Assembly: GCF_019802345.1 (NCBI RefSeq)
Contig: NZ_JAINDZ010000042.1
Coordinates: 1 to 38,174 of the forward strand
Origin: Methylosinus sp. Sm6
GTDB lineage: Bacteria > Pseudomonadota > Alphaproteobacteria > Rhizobiales > Beijerinckiaceae
Length of the DNA stretch: 38,174 nt
Direction of reading: 5' to 3'
Positions 18,242 to 27,662 of the stretch are shown in pieces. The notes beneath the pieces are model-generated. The model searched no databases. It worked only from the letters and a program-made list of their open reading frames with translations, and was not told the DNA's origin. Position numbers and translations under genes: made by a program. Each line of letters begins with the position of its first letter. Position 1 is the first letter of the stretch.

Positions 18242-18718
18242 TTATAGCCAACGGCGCGTGCGCGCGACATAGGCGTCATAGTCGCGGTCGAAGCGGCGCG
18301 CGAGATGACGCTCTTCCGGCTCTATGGCGAGCTTGGCGAGAGCGATCGCCATCACCGGCGCGAGCAGCAGCAGCGTCGGCGCGGCGCAGGCGAGGCCGAG
18401 GCCGGCGACCAGCGCGACATTGCCGACATAGATGGGGTTGCGCGAGAAGCGGAACGGGCCGTCGGTGACGAGGCTGGAGACGGCGCGATCCGGCCGCACA
18501 GTGGTGCCGCGCCCCCACATCAGCCGCACGCACCAGACGTCGACGGAAAAGGCGAGGACGATCAGCAGCACGCCGATCGTCCGCGCCCAATCGGGCCAGG
18601 ACGCCGGCCCGGGCAACAGCGATTCGACGAGCGCGCCGCCGCCGATGGCGCCGACCAGCAGCAGCGGCGGCCAGGGAATGCGGGAGGGCGGGGCGGTCCC
18701 GGTGTCGTCTGCGGTCAT
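18242..18718 (-). CDS. Isoprenylcysteine methyltransferase-like membrane protein
   Basis: A 158-residue inner-membrane protein of the ICMT/phospholipid-methyltransferase-like group. The signature is [24 protein letters not shown] (about 89-112) and the C-terminal [27 protein letters not shown], with SAM-binding residues expected around RNPxYxG and the EExxL region. Three or four membrane segments are visible ([38 protein letters not shown] and the LALLLAPV stretch). The start at 18718 is fixed by GAAAGGAG eight to twelve bases upstream; an open extension further upstream reads through repeats and is not credible. It lies just before the copper ATPase on the same strand (26 bases), so the two may be co-transcribed. 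Substrate unknown. Confidence 0.82.
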   Translation of the reverse strand: MTADDTGTAPPSRIPWPPLLLVGAIGGGALVESLLPGPASWPDWARTIGVLLIVLAFSVDVWCVRLMWGRGTTVRPDRAVSSLVTDGPFRFSRNPIYVGNVALVAGLGLACAAPTLLLLAPVMAIALAKLAIEPEERHLARRFDRDYDAYVARTRRWL

Positions 18719-19088
18719 GGCGCGCCTCCTTTCGCAGTGGAGATTGCGATGGAGCCGGAAAATTGCAAGCGGCGGCTGAGGCGGGTCCGACCTCGGCGGA
18801 GGTGAGGATGGCGGCTGTCGGAATAGAAAAGCCGAGTCGCGCCAGGGGAAATCGGATCGAGGACTATATCCCCATCCCCTCGTCCTGAGGAGACCCGCGA
18901 AGCGGGCGTCTCGAAGGACGGCAATGGGGATAAGCCTTTGATTGCGCCCAACAGCCGTCCTTCGAGACCCCGCCTCCGGCGGCTCCTTGCTCAGGACGAG
19001 GATCGGGATTTTATCCTTCGCTCGATCGCTCTGCGAATCGCATTGCTCCGCCTTGACGGTGGCGTCGCGCCGTACTACAGGTTTTGTG
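18719..19088. other. Divergent intergenic region
   Basis: The 370 bases hold the inverted repeat pair and little else. Short frames crossing it in three phases show repeat-derived wording and are not supported as genes. Promoters for the leftward membrane methyltransferase and the rightward uptake module should lie here; GATTTTATCC at 19010-19019 is one of the few AT-rich spots. A Fur-box or similar operator was not recognised. Confidence 0.4.
18872..19002. repeat. Inverted pair of REP-like elements
   Basis: 18872-18930 (CCCCTCGTCCTGAGGAGACCCGC...CGTCTCGAAGGACG) and 18957-19002 (CGTCCTTCGAGACCCCGC...CTCAGGACGAGG) are copies of one element in opposite orientation, also seen at 15350-15405. 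Such head-to-head pairs resemble BIMEs. The pair separates the leftward methyltransferase gene from the rightward metal-uptake genes. Confidence 0.75.
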
Positions 19089-19478
19089 ATGCGGGGCGTC
19101 AAACGAAAAATGCGGCTTTTCTCGCGTGTTATCGCGTCGCTCGTCGTATTTTTTGTGGCGTTTCAGGGGCACGCCCTCTCCATCGGTCCCCACTTCGGCG
19201 AGCCCTCGCCCGCCGATTCGACGTGGGACGTCGTCATCGGCAGGATCTGCGCGGCGCAGCGAGACGACGCGCCTGCGCCGCTTCGCTCGCACGATCATCA
19301 GAAATGCGTATTCTGCTCCTTCCACAGCAAATGCGCGTCGACGATCCTCGATGCGGACACGCTGTCATGGGACCCGGCGACGACCGAACCGCGTCCCCGG
19401 GAACCGGAAAATCCGGACCGGCAGCCGATCGGCTGGGCCAGTTCCTGGTCCTCGCGCTCGCCTCCCTGTTTCTCCTGA
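19089..19478 (+). CDS. Small secreted His/Cys protein before TonB receptor (DUF2946-like)
   Basis: A 129-residue protein with a likely signal peptide (MRLFSRVIASLVVFFVAFQG, starting at the internal ATG 19110) and a metal-ligand-rich centre, SHDHQKCVFCSFHSKC, followed by a Pro-rich tail. Short exported proteins with a His/CxxC cluster ahead of TonB-dependent receptors are often annotated as DUF2946; the match is by pattern only. The gene ends 77 bases before the receptor and is in the same direction. Binding of a metal such as copper or iron in the periplasm is inference. The choice between ATG 19089 and ATG 19110 is open; the shorter form has the cleaner signal peptide. Confidence 0.55.
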   Translation: MRGVKRKMRLFSRVIASLVVFFVAFQGHALSIGPHFGEPSPADSTWDVVIGRICAAQRDDAPAPLRSHDHQKCVFCSFHSKCASTILDADTLSWDPATTEPRPREPENPDRQPIGWASSWSSRSPPCFS

Positions 19479-19555
19479 TCGAGCCGCGGCTTCACGCCGT
19501 CACATCGTTCTTCACTCGGCCAGCGCGCGCATAGCGTCGCGCCAGGAGAAATCTC

Positions 19556-21826
19556 ATGTGCTCGTATGCCTTCACGCGCGGCGTCTCCGCCGGCGCGCTC
19601 ACTCTCGTCGTGTTTTCCTCGGCGGCGGCGCAGGAAGCGCTGCCCACGATCGACGTCGCGGCGCAGGAGCGGCGGCCCACGCAGGGAACCGGAAAACCGG
19701 GCCTGCAGCCGCCGAACGGAAAGCTCCAGCTCGACATTCCGTCGACCGCCGGCAGCCGCCTCGGCCTGACGGCGCGCCAAACCCCGTCCTCGGTCGCCAT
19801 CGTCGATCGCGCCACGATCGAATCGCGCGGGGCGCAGACGACGCAGGAAGCGCTTCAGCGCATGCCGGGCGTGATCGCCTCGGACCCGCCGGGGGCCGCC
19901 GGATCGATCAGCCTGCGCGGCTTCAGCGGGACATCCGTCACTCAGATGTTCAACGGGATCTCGCTCCAATATGACGTCATCGCCGCGCGTCCGGTCGACA
20001 GCTGGCTCTACGACCGCGTGGAGCTGCTCGGCGGCGCCTCCTCTTATCTCTACGGCCAGGGCGCGGTCGGCGGCGCGGTCAATTACGTCAGCAAGATCGC
20101 CACGCGCGGGCAGGAGCGCAACGAGGCGATGCTGATGGGCGGCATGTGGTTCAACCGCCGCGCGTCCTACGGAATCAACAAGCAGATCGATCCGAGCAAT
20201 TGGGTGCAGCTCGATGTGAGCTACAAGGGCTCGGACGGCTATATGGAGAACTCGCATCACAATTCCGGCGCCGGCTCCGTGTCCTGGCTGACCGACATCG
20301 CGCCGGGCCTCTCCAACGCCATCGCCGTCGAGTTTCAGAGCGAGCAGCGCAATTCCTATTGGGGCACGCCGGTTCCTCGCCCCTCGGCTGGGAATGGCAC
20401 GGTCGCCTGGGGAACCTACGGCCTGCCGGTGCTCGATCTGATTTCCGATCCGGCGATCAGGTACAAGAACTACAACGCCCGCTCGCCGGTGTTCGACCAG
20501 CAGGTGCTATGGGTGCGCGACATCGCCGAATACGAGCTCGACGCCGAGACGCGCTTCAAGAACACCTTCTATCTCTACCGCGCCGACCGCCAGTATCAGA
20601 ATGTCGAGACCTACCGCTATGATGCGACGAACACGCTGCTCGAGCGCAGCGGCTCGTTTGCGACGCGGCATATTCAGAGCCTCGTCGGCGACCGCCTCGA
20701 GGCGGTGAACGAGACGAGGCTGTTCGGCCTCGAGTCGAAGTCGGTGGTCGGCATCGACTATTCGCTCAATCAGCAGACGCGCAATTCGAGCACCGAATCG
20801 GGGACCGTCGACACGGTCGATCCGTACAGCTATGTCCCGATCAAGAGTTACGAGGACAATCCCGCCGCGACGGGCTATATCGGCGGCGCGCGCAGCAAGC
20901 TCTACACGCTGGCGCTCTTTGCCGAGAATCGTTTGTCGCTCACGGAGCAGCTCCATCTCGTCACCGGGCTGCGCTGGGAGAAGATCAGCCTGGAGCGCTT
21001 CAACTTCCGCACGCCCACGGCCCCCTCCGCCGCCAATCCGTTCGGCGATCCGGCCTATTTCGGGCGGGGCTACGAGCCGTTCACCTGGCGCGCCGCGCTG
21101 ATGTACGACCTGACGAAAGAGACGAATGTCTATGTCTCCTACAGCACCGCCGCCGATCCGCCATCCGGCATTTTGCTCACCAACAACGCGGGCGGCGTGC
21201 GCAATTTCGATCTGACCACCGGCTGGCAGGTCGAGGCGGGCCTGAAGACGGATTTCTGGGACGGCAAGGGCTCGGCGACGATCGCCGGCTATTTCATCGA
21301 GCGCAACAACATCACAACTCCCGACCCCGCCAATACCAGCGCCGTCATCAATGTCGGCAAGCAGTCGTCGAACGGCATAGAGGTCAATGTCGGCGTCCAG
21401 CCGCTCGAGACTCTGAGCCTGCAGGCCAACGCCGCCTGGATCGATCCGCAATTCGAGAGGTTCGACGAGGTGGTGTCGATCGGCGGCGTCTCGACGCGCG
21501 TCTCGCGCGCGGGCAATCGGCCGACGAACATGGCCCGCTGGATCGCCAATGGCTGGATCAATTGGGACTTCCTGCCCGATTGGCAATGGACCTTCGCCGC
21601 GCGCTTCGTCGGCGACCGCTTCGCCGACAACGCCAACACGATGCGCATGCCGGCTTACACGACCTTCGACACCGGCGTCTCCTGGCAGATTCTGCCGCAG
21701 GCGCGGCTGATGGCGATGGTGAAGAACTTCACCGACGCGACCTATGCCGAATGGGGCGGCTCGGCGCCGCTGCTGCGATTGGCGCAGCCGCGCACGTTCG
21801 AGATGTCCTTGAAGCTGACGTTCTGA
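19556..21826 (+). CDS. TonB-dependent siderophore-type outer-membrane receptor
   Basis: A 756-residue outer-membrane transporter. The signal peptide ends at about AAAQ (residue 26), followed by a TonB-box-like LPTIDVAAQ, a plug domain (about 70-190: TPSSVAIVDRATIESRGAQ, SISLRGFSGTSVTQMFNGI, YDRVELLGGASSYLYGQGAVGG, AVNYVSK) and a beta-barrel ending in the typical terminal Phe (MSLKLTF). The plug wording is that of ferric-siderophore receptors (FhuE/FpvA type). There is no N-terminal signalling domain, so regulation through an anti-sigma factor is not expected. AGGAGAA lies 7 bases before the ATG. The next gene is a PepSY membrane protein, a frequent partner. The ligand (siderophore, copper chelate or other) cannot be decided. 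Confidence 0.92.
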   Translation: MCSYAFTRGVSAGALTLVVFSSAAAQEALPTIDVAAQERRPTQGTGKPGLQPPNGKLQLDIPSTAGSRLGLTARQTPSSVAIVDRATIESRGAQTTQEALQRMPGVIASDPPGAAGSISLRGFSGTSVTQMFNGISLQYDVIAARPVDSWLYDRVELLGGASSYLYGQGAVGGAVNYVSKIATRGQERNEAMLMGGMWFNRRASYGINKQIDPSNWVQLDVSYKGSDGYMENSHHNSGAGSVSWLTDIAPGLSNAIAVEFQSEQRNSYWGTPVPRPSAGNGTVAWGTYGLPVLDLISDPAIRYKNYNARSPVFDQQVLWVRDIAEYELDAETRFKNTFYLYRADRQYQNVETYRYDATNTLLERSGSFATRHIQSLVGDRLEAVNETRLFGLESKSVVGIDYSLNQQTRNSSTESGTVDTVDPYSYVPIKSYEDNPAATGYIGGARSKLYTLALFAENRLSLTEQLHLVTGLRWEKISLERFNFRTPTAPSAANPFGDPAYFGRGYEPFTWRAALMYDLTKETNVYVSYSTAADPPSGILLTNNAGGVRNFDLTTGWQVEAGLKTDFWDGKGSATIAGYFIERNNITTPDPANTSAVINVGKQSSNGIEVNVGVQPLETLSLQANAAWIDPQFERFDEVVSIGGVSTRVSRAGNRPTNMARWIANGWINWDFLPDWQWTFAARFVGDRFADNANTMRMPAYTTFDTGVSWQILPQARLMAMVKNFTDATYAEWGGSAPLLRLAQPRTFEMSLKLTF

Positions 21827-21842
21827 TCGAGGGGAAGCGGAC

Positions 21843-23387
21843 ATGAAGAGATATCTCTATCTCGTCCATCGCTGGCTCGGCGTCGCCTTGTGCCTGTTCA
21901 TGGCGATGTGGTTCTTCTCGGGCGTCGTCATGATGTATGTCGGCTATCCGAAGCTCACCCCGTCGGAGCGCCTGTCGGCATTGCCGTCGCTCGACCCGGC
22001 GCGCTGCTGCGTCGATCTCGCGACGGCGCTCGCCGCGGCCGGGGAGCGCGAGAGCCCGCAATCGGTCCGCCTCACCACTATCGGCGACGAGCCCGTCTTT
22101 GTGTTCGGATGGGGCGCGCGCGCCGCAAATCCCGCCAGATCGGTCGCCGTGCGCGCCCGCGACGGGCGGCGCGCGACCCATGTCTCGGCCGAGGAGGCGC
22201 TGGCGACGGCGCGCGCTTTCCTCGGCGCCGAGGGCCGCTATGACGGCCTCGTCGACGAGGACCAGTGGACGCATTCGAAGGCGCTCGACGGCTTGCGTCC
22301 GCTGCATCGCGTCTACATGTCCGATCCGGATTCGACGCTTCTCTATGTTTCGGCCGTCACCGGCGAGGTCGCGCGTGACGCGACGCGAGTCGAGCGCATC
22401 TGGAACTGGGTCGGCGCATGGATCCATTGGCTTTATCCGCTGCGCGGCGGCTGGCTCGACGCCTATTGGCGCGACATCGTCGTCTATAGCTCGCTCGTCG
22501 GCACGGCGCTGGCGATCACCGGCCTCGCCGTCGGAGTCATGCGCTGGCGCTTTCGCGCGCCCTATAAGACCGGCGCGCGCACGCCCTATCGCGAGGGCGT
22601 GATGAAGTGGCATCACCTTGCCGGGCTCTTGGGCGGCGCGACGGCGGTCACTTTCGTGTTCAGCGGCCTCATGTCGATGAATCCGTGGAAGATATTCGAT
22701 CTGCCGGGGTCGGCCTTCGATCCGAAGCCCTATTACGGCGGCGCGCTCGCCGCCGAGCGATTTCATCTCGAGCCGGCGCAGGCGCTGGCGCGATTCTCGG
22801 CGGACGGCCTCGCGGCGCGTGAGATCGAGCTGCGCGTCATCGACGGCGAGGGACATTACATCGCGCTCGGCGCCGGAGGCGCGACCCGCATCCTGCGCGC
22901 CGCTCCAGACGCCGCGCCTTCGGCGATGCTGCCCTTCGACGAGTTGAAGCGGCTCGGCGCGCGGCTCGTGCCCGGCGCGACAGTGACGGCCGCGACAATC
23001 ATGGAGTCCTACGACTTCTATTATTTTGCGCGTGCGCCACACACCATGCACGGCAATGTCGACAAGCGCCTCCCCGTGCTGCGGCTCGAGTTCGACGACC
23101 CCGCTTCGACCTGGGCGCATATCGACCCCTATACGGGAGCGGCGCTCGGCCGGCTCGATTCCGGCCGACGCGCGAGCCGTTGGCTGTTCGCCTTCCTTCA
23201 CAGCTGGGACGCTCCGGCGCTTCTGGAGGCGCGCCCGCTCTGGGACATCTTCATGATCACGCTCAATGGCGCGGGTTTCGCGCTCAGCGCGACGGGCGTC
23301 GTCATCGGCTGGCGGCGCCTGTGGCGTAAGGTCGAGCAGCGTCGACTTGTCCCCACGCTGGCGCGGCCTCCCTCGCCGGCCGAGTAG
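21843..23387 (+). CDS. PepSY-associated membrane protein (PiuB-like)
   Basis: A 514-residue inner-membrane protein with four membrane segments: about 12-35 (GVALCLFMAMWFFSGVVMMY), about 215-240 (VVYSSLVGTALAITGLAVGV), about 258-280 (HLAGLLGGATAVTFVFSGLM) and about 470-495 (MITLNGAGFALSATGVVIGW). The HRWLGVALCLFMAMWFFSGVVMM start and the HxxAG/FSGL segment are typical of iron-regulated PepSY-TM proteins, some of which act as reductases of ferric siderophores. AGGGGAAG precedes the ATG and only 16 bases separate it from the receptor stop, so the two form an operon. Its role in releasing the imported metal from its carrier is inference from such pairs. Confidence 0.85.
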   Translation: MKRYLYLVHRWLGVALCLFMAMWFFSGVVMMYVGYPKLTPSERLSALPSLDPARCCVDLATALAAAGERESPQSVRLTTIGDEPVFVFGWGARAANPARSVAVRARDGRRATHVSAEEALATARAFLGAEGRYDGLVDEDQWTHSKALDGLRPLHRVYMSDPDSTLLYVSAVTGEVARDATRVERIWNWVGAWIHWLYPLRGGWLDAYWRDIVVYSSLVGTALAITGLAVGVMRWRFRAPYKTGARTPYREGVMKWHHLAGLLGGATAVTFVFSGLMSMNPWKIFDLPGSAFDPKPYYGGALAAERFHLEPAQALARFSADGLAAREIELRVIDGEGHYIALGAGGATRILRAAPDAAPSAMLPFDELKRLGARLVPGATVTAATIMESYDFYYFARAPHTMHGNVDKRLPVLRLEFDDPASTWAHIDPYTGAALGRLDSGRRASRWLFAFLHSWDAPALLEARPLWDIFMITLNGAGFALSATGVVIGWRRLWRKVEQRRLVPTLARPPSPAE

Positions 23388-23470
23388 GAGGCGCGGCGCA
23401 AGAGCAATGACGGCCGGCGGCCTCTGCCCGGCGGCGATCGTCTCGCGGGCCACGCCGGCGGAGCGGGCGG

Positions 23471-23935
23471 TCAGCCGTTGGTTCTTTCGACGCCCTTTAT
23501 CACGCGCCTCAGAGTTGTCGTGACGGCGATCACTCCGGCCACGACACATGCGACCCCCGCATTCTGTGAATTCAACTTATTTCCAAAGAGAACGAATTCC
23601 GTCATGCCCGTCCCGCCGAGGGCCACGAGTCCAAGGCCGCTCAAAGCGACGACGACGCCAAAAATCATGACGAAGGCCGAGACGAAAAACAGCACGTCAT
23701 TCGCCGTTCTGCTGGTGGTCATGACCGATGCTTTCTCATTTCCGATCAAATTATTTATCGTTATCGTCACGTCGCCGATAGTGTTGATGACGATCGGCGC
23801 CTCCCTGAGGAGCACGCTCCTTTCGCCCGAAACGCTCAATCGGGGCGGCGTTCCCAGTTCTTCGACGATGCGCCGAAGATCGGCCTCCAGCCGCTCTTGC
23901 GCCGGCGATTCGGCGTCGATTTCAATATCGGACAT
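23471..23935 (-). CDS. Two-TM hypothetical protein, last gene of leftward cassette
   Basis: A 154-residue protein with an acidic N-terminal half (MSDIEIDAESPAQERLEADL) containing a strand-rich IVINTIGDVTITINNLIGN segment, followed by two membrane segments (about 83-106, LFFVSAFVMIFGVVVALSGLG, and about 123-142, NAGVACVVAGVIAVTTTLRR). I do not recognise the family. The start is 35 bases after the stop of the ribbon-helix-helix-like gene, and a perfect 11-bp hairpin covers the place where its ribosome-binding site should be. Base composition is less GC-rich than the flanking genes, which hints at horizontal origin. Probably an inner-membrane protein with its N-terminus in the cytoplasm. Confidence 0.65.
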   Translation of the reverse strand: MSDIEIDAESPAQERLEADLRRIVEELGTPPRLSVSGERSVLLREAPIVINTIGDVTITINNLIGNEKASVMTTSRTANDVLFFVSAFVMIFGVVVALSGLGLVALGGTGMTEFVLFGNKLNSQNAGVACVVAGVIAVTTTLRRVIKGVERTNG

Positions 23936-23939
23936 TGAA

Positions 23940-23967
23940 GCTCGCCATTCGAACAGGAATGGCGAGC
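23940..23967 (-). promoter_or_regulatory. Hairpin over the ribosome-binding region of the two-TM gene
   Basis: GCTCGCCATTC and GAATGGCGAGC are perfect 11-base complements around a 6-base loop. On the coding (minus) strand the second arm ends four bases before the ATG at 23935 and contains the only SD-like sequence (GGCGAG). The hairpin also follows the stop codon of the preceding gene by three bases. It could be a translational switch, a processing site or an attenuator; no T-run follows, so a simple terminator is less likely. Confidence 0.6.
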
Positions 23968-23970
23968 ACT

Positions 23971-24312
23971 TTAGCCCAATTGCCGCGCGAGCGCTCGCGT
24001 CTTCGATTTCGCAGGGGCGCTTTCGCTCTCCTTTGGCGCGGCCGAGGGCGCGAGCTTTTCCGTCGCCTTTTTCGCGAGCTCGGTCTTCAGCTTTGCGCCC
24101 AACAGCGCAGGCGTTTGAACTTCCTGATAGACTTTGCGCTCTTCGTCGACCGACGCGATCGAGCGCCCCTTGGTCGCTTCGGCTGCGGCCCATCCGAGCA
24201 GCATCAGCGCATTCTCGATCACATCCTTGGTGGTCTGGAGATCGCAGAGCGTCTTCAGATCGTCTATCAGAGCGTTCTGCGTATCGGACAGAACGAGGTT
24301 GAACCTTGCCAT
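23971..24312 (-). CDS. Ribbon-helix-helix/CopG-like small protein
   Basis: A 113-residue protein. The first 55 residues (MARFNLVLSDTQNALIDDLK ... TKDVIENALMLLGWA) have the strand-helix-helix pattern of ribbon-helix-helix DNA-binding proteins: a short amphipathic strand ARFNLVLSD, then helices with regularly spaced hydrophobics. The rest is a Lys/Ala-rich, low-complexity tail (LKTELAKKATEKLAPSA ... KSKTRALARQLG). The start is set by AGAGGAG nine bases upstream. The stop of the 71-residue gene lies two bases before the ATG, so the pair is tightly coupled. It may autoregulate the cassette or be the DNA-binding half of a two-component addiction-type unit; neither is demonstrated. Confidence 0.65.
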   Translation of the reverse strand: MARFNLVLSDTQNALIDDLKTLCDLQTTKDVIENALMLLGWAAAEATKGRSIASVDEERKVYQEVQTPALLGAKLKTELAKKATEKLAPSAAPKESESAPAKSKTRALARQLG

Positions 24313-24314
24313 GG

Positions 24315-24530
24315 CTATCGCTCCTCTAGCGTGACCTCTAAACAGTCGCCGCTCGGCGCGAGAGCCCTTCCTCCGCCCTTCGGCGGACCGGGGTCGTCGT
24401 CGCCCTCTGCTGGCAGGAGACGATGAAGCCGCTGCAGAGCGCAGCGCACGGACTCGTGAACACTGTCTAAGCTGGGTCGCGCAATCTGTTCGTCTTTTAC
24501 GAAGCCGTCCAATGAATTTTGGGAAGACAT
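24315..24530 (-). CDS. Small hypothetical protein, first gene of leftward cassette
   Basis: A 71-residue protein starting MSSQNSLDGFVKDEQIARPS with a central amphipathic stretch (SVHESVRCALQRLHRLLPAEG) and a Pro/Gly-rich end. A GGAGGA six bases before the ATG at 24530 supports this start over the upstream ATGs at 24599 and 24614, which have no good ribosome-binding site. It ends TAG two bases before the ATG of the ribbon-helix-helix-like gene. No family was recognised. The tight spacing is the main evidence that it is a gene. Confidence 0.5.
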   Translation of the reverse strand: MSSQNSLDGFVKDEQIARPSLDSVHESVRCALQRLHRLLPAEGDDDPGPPKGGGRALAPSGDCLEVTLEER

Positions 24531-24833
24531 CGATTCCTCCGTGAGCGCCGTTCGCGGCGTAGGGTGTTCGTTGGCATGGGGGTCTCCATTGGATGTCATC
24601 TCGAAATTCCGCATCGCCGTCCCTCGGGACGACTCTGCGTGACGATATGTTTAGCGTGCTTTCAGGGTATTTCAAGTGCAAAAAAGGCGCATCAGACGTG
24701 CGGAGGCGCTTTCCCACCCGCGTTCGGAGCCTGTGGCTCGGCGGTTTTGAAGCGCCGCCGGCGATCCCCTTCCGCCCTGTCGATCCCCTTCCGCCCTTGC
24801 CGCGCTCCGCCACGAGGGCTAACATCGGGGCAA

Positions 24834-26818
<1,985 letters not shown>

Positions 26819-27288
26819 CGAGCGCCGCGGGCGCATCGGGAAAGAGACTCCATGATGGCCCCGGTTCCGACACGAAACTGTCGTCCATTATTGACAGCTC
26901 CGTAGAGAACGGCCTATCTGCCCACGGGGCGAGCCGCCCGAGAACAAGAAGAAGGGTCGAAACCCCTGGACTGAAGAGGGAAGGAAGAATTCGCGTCCCG
27001 GCGACGGCGGCCGCGGCCTTCGTGGAAACACGGCTTCGGCTTTCGCACTCGGCGGCGTTCCGACCGTTCGTGCGTCGCGCCCGACGACAGCGAGCGGCCG
27101 CAATGTCCCGCGCGAGGACGATAGAGCCGTCCGTGTGGCAAGGCCCGACGATGTCGGCGCCGCTCCGCCGCGCTTGCCAGAAGCGAAGAATTTCTAGACG
27201 ATCATGACGCCGAGGTCACGCTGACAGGGTGGAACGCCGGCGCCAAGAAGCAAGAATGAAAGTCAAGAGAAGAAGAGGGAAGACAAAG
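26819..27288. other. Intergenic region between thiC and the small secreted protein
   Basis: About 470 bases. Frames in several phases cross it, but their translations are Arg/Ser/Ala-rich and no family was recognised, so no gene is called. The section 26870-26900 (CGTCCATTATTGACAGCTCC) is locally AT-rich and could hold a promoter. An ATG at 27256 is in frame with the next gene but precedes the better-placed ATG 27289. Confidence 0.4.
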
Positions 27289-27546
27289 ATGAAGTTCTAC
27301 GCCCTTATCGCCGCCGCCGCTCTTTTCGTCGGGGCTTCCGGCGCCGCTTTCGCGGAGTGCGACCCCAAGAAGGCCGACGTGGATGTGGACAAGCAGGCGA
27401 AGTGCTCGGAGAAGTGCGAAGACGCCTGGATCGGCGGCAAGCAGCACTATAACTCCAACCTTCCGAAGCTGAAGGCCGAGGTCACCGCCTGCTTCCAGAA
27501 GTGCGACTGCGTCGCTCACGGCGAGAAGATCCTGCAGGTCCAGTAA
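27289..27546 (+). CDS. Small secreted protein with paired CX3C motifs
   Basis: An 85-residue protein with a clear signal peptide (MKFYALIAAAALFVGASGAA, cleavage after AFA at about residue 22) and a mature part of about 63 residues. It has six cysteines, including CSEKC and CFQKC, two CX3C motifs 24 residues apart, plus a Cys just after cleavage and one in the final CDC. Two helices flanking a loop, held by disulfides, are plausible in the periplasm. AGAGGGA nine bases ahead of ATG 27289 fixes the start, and a strong terminator follows. I do not recognise the family. Single-gene transcription unit by layout; function unknown, possibly metal or redox related. Confidence 0.75.
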   Translation: MKFYALIAAAALFVGASGAAFAECDPKKADVDVDKQAKCSEKCEDAWIGGKQHYNSNLPKLKAEVTACFQKCDCVAHGEKILQVQ

Positions 27547-27552
27547 GGATCT

Positions 27553-27616
27553 GTTCCGCGCAGCGGAACGCGAATTGCCGCCGCTGGACGCGAAGGTCCG
27601 GCGGCGGATTTTTTTT
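27553..27616 (+). terminator. Rho-independent terminator
   Basis: After the stop of the small secreted gene there is a short hairpin GTTCCGC-GCA-GCGGAAC (27553-27569), then CCGCCGCTGGAC and GTCCGGCGGCGG arms around a GCGAAG loop, directly followed by A and eight T residues ending at 27616. Only one G-T type mismatch breaks the 12-base stem. It should end the upstream transcript before recF. Confidence 0.88.
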
Positions 27617-27662
27617 GCGCCGGCCGGCGGGCGCGCATCGCCGATATGATATTGCAGACGAG

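Noticed and set aside
18217-18279. 21-residue N-terminal extension of CopA
   Set aside because: No ribosome-binding site precedes it, while AGGAGT lies nine bases before the ATG at 18216.
18719-19102. 128-residue N-terminal extension of the ICMT-like protein
   Set aside because: It translates palindromic repeats, and the ATG at 18718 has a strong GAAAGGAG site and gives the normal family length.
27501-27662. 54-residue N-terminal extension of RecF
   Set aside because: It would run back through the terminator and the end of the preceding gene; the ATG at 27663 gives the usual RecF N-terminus.
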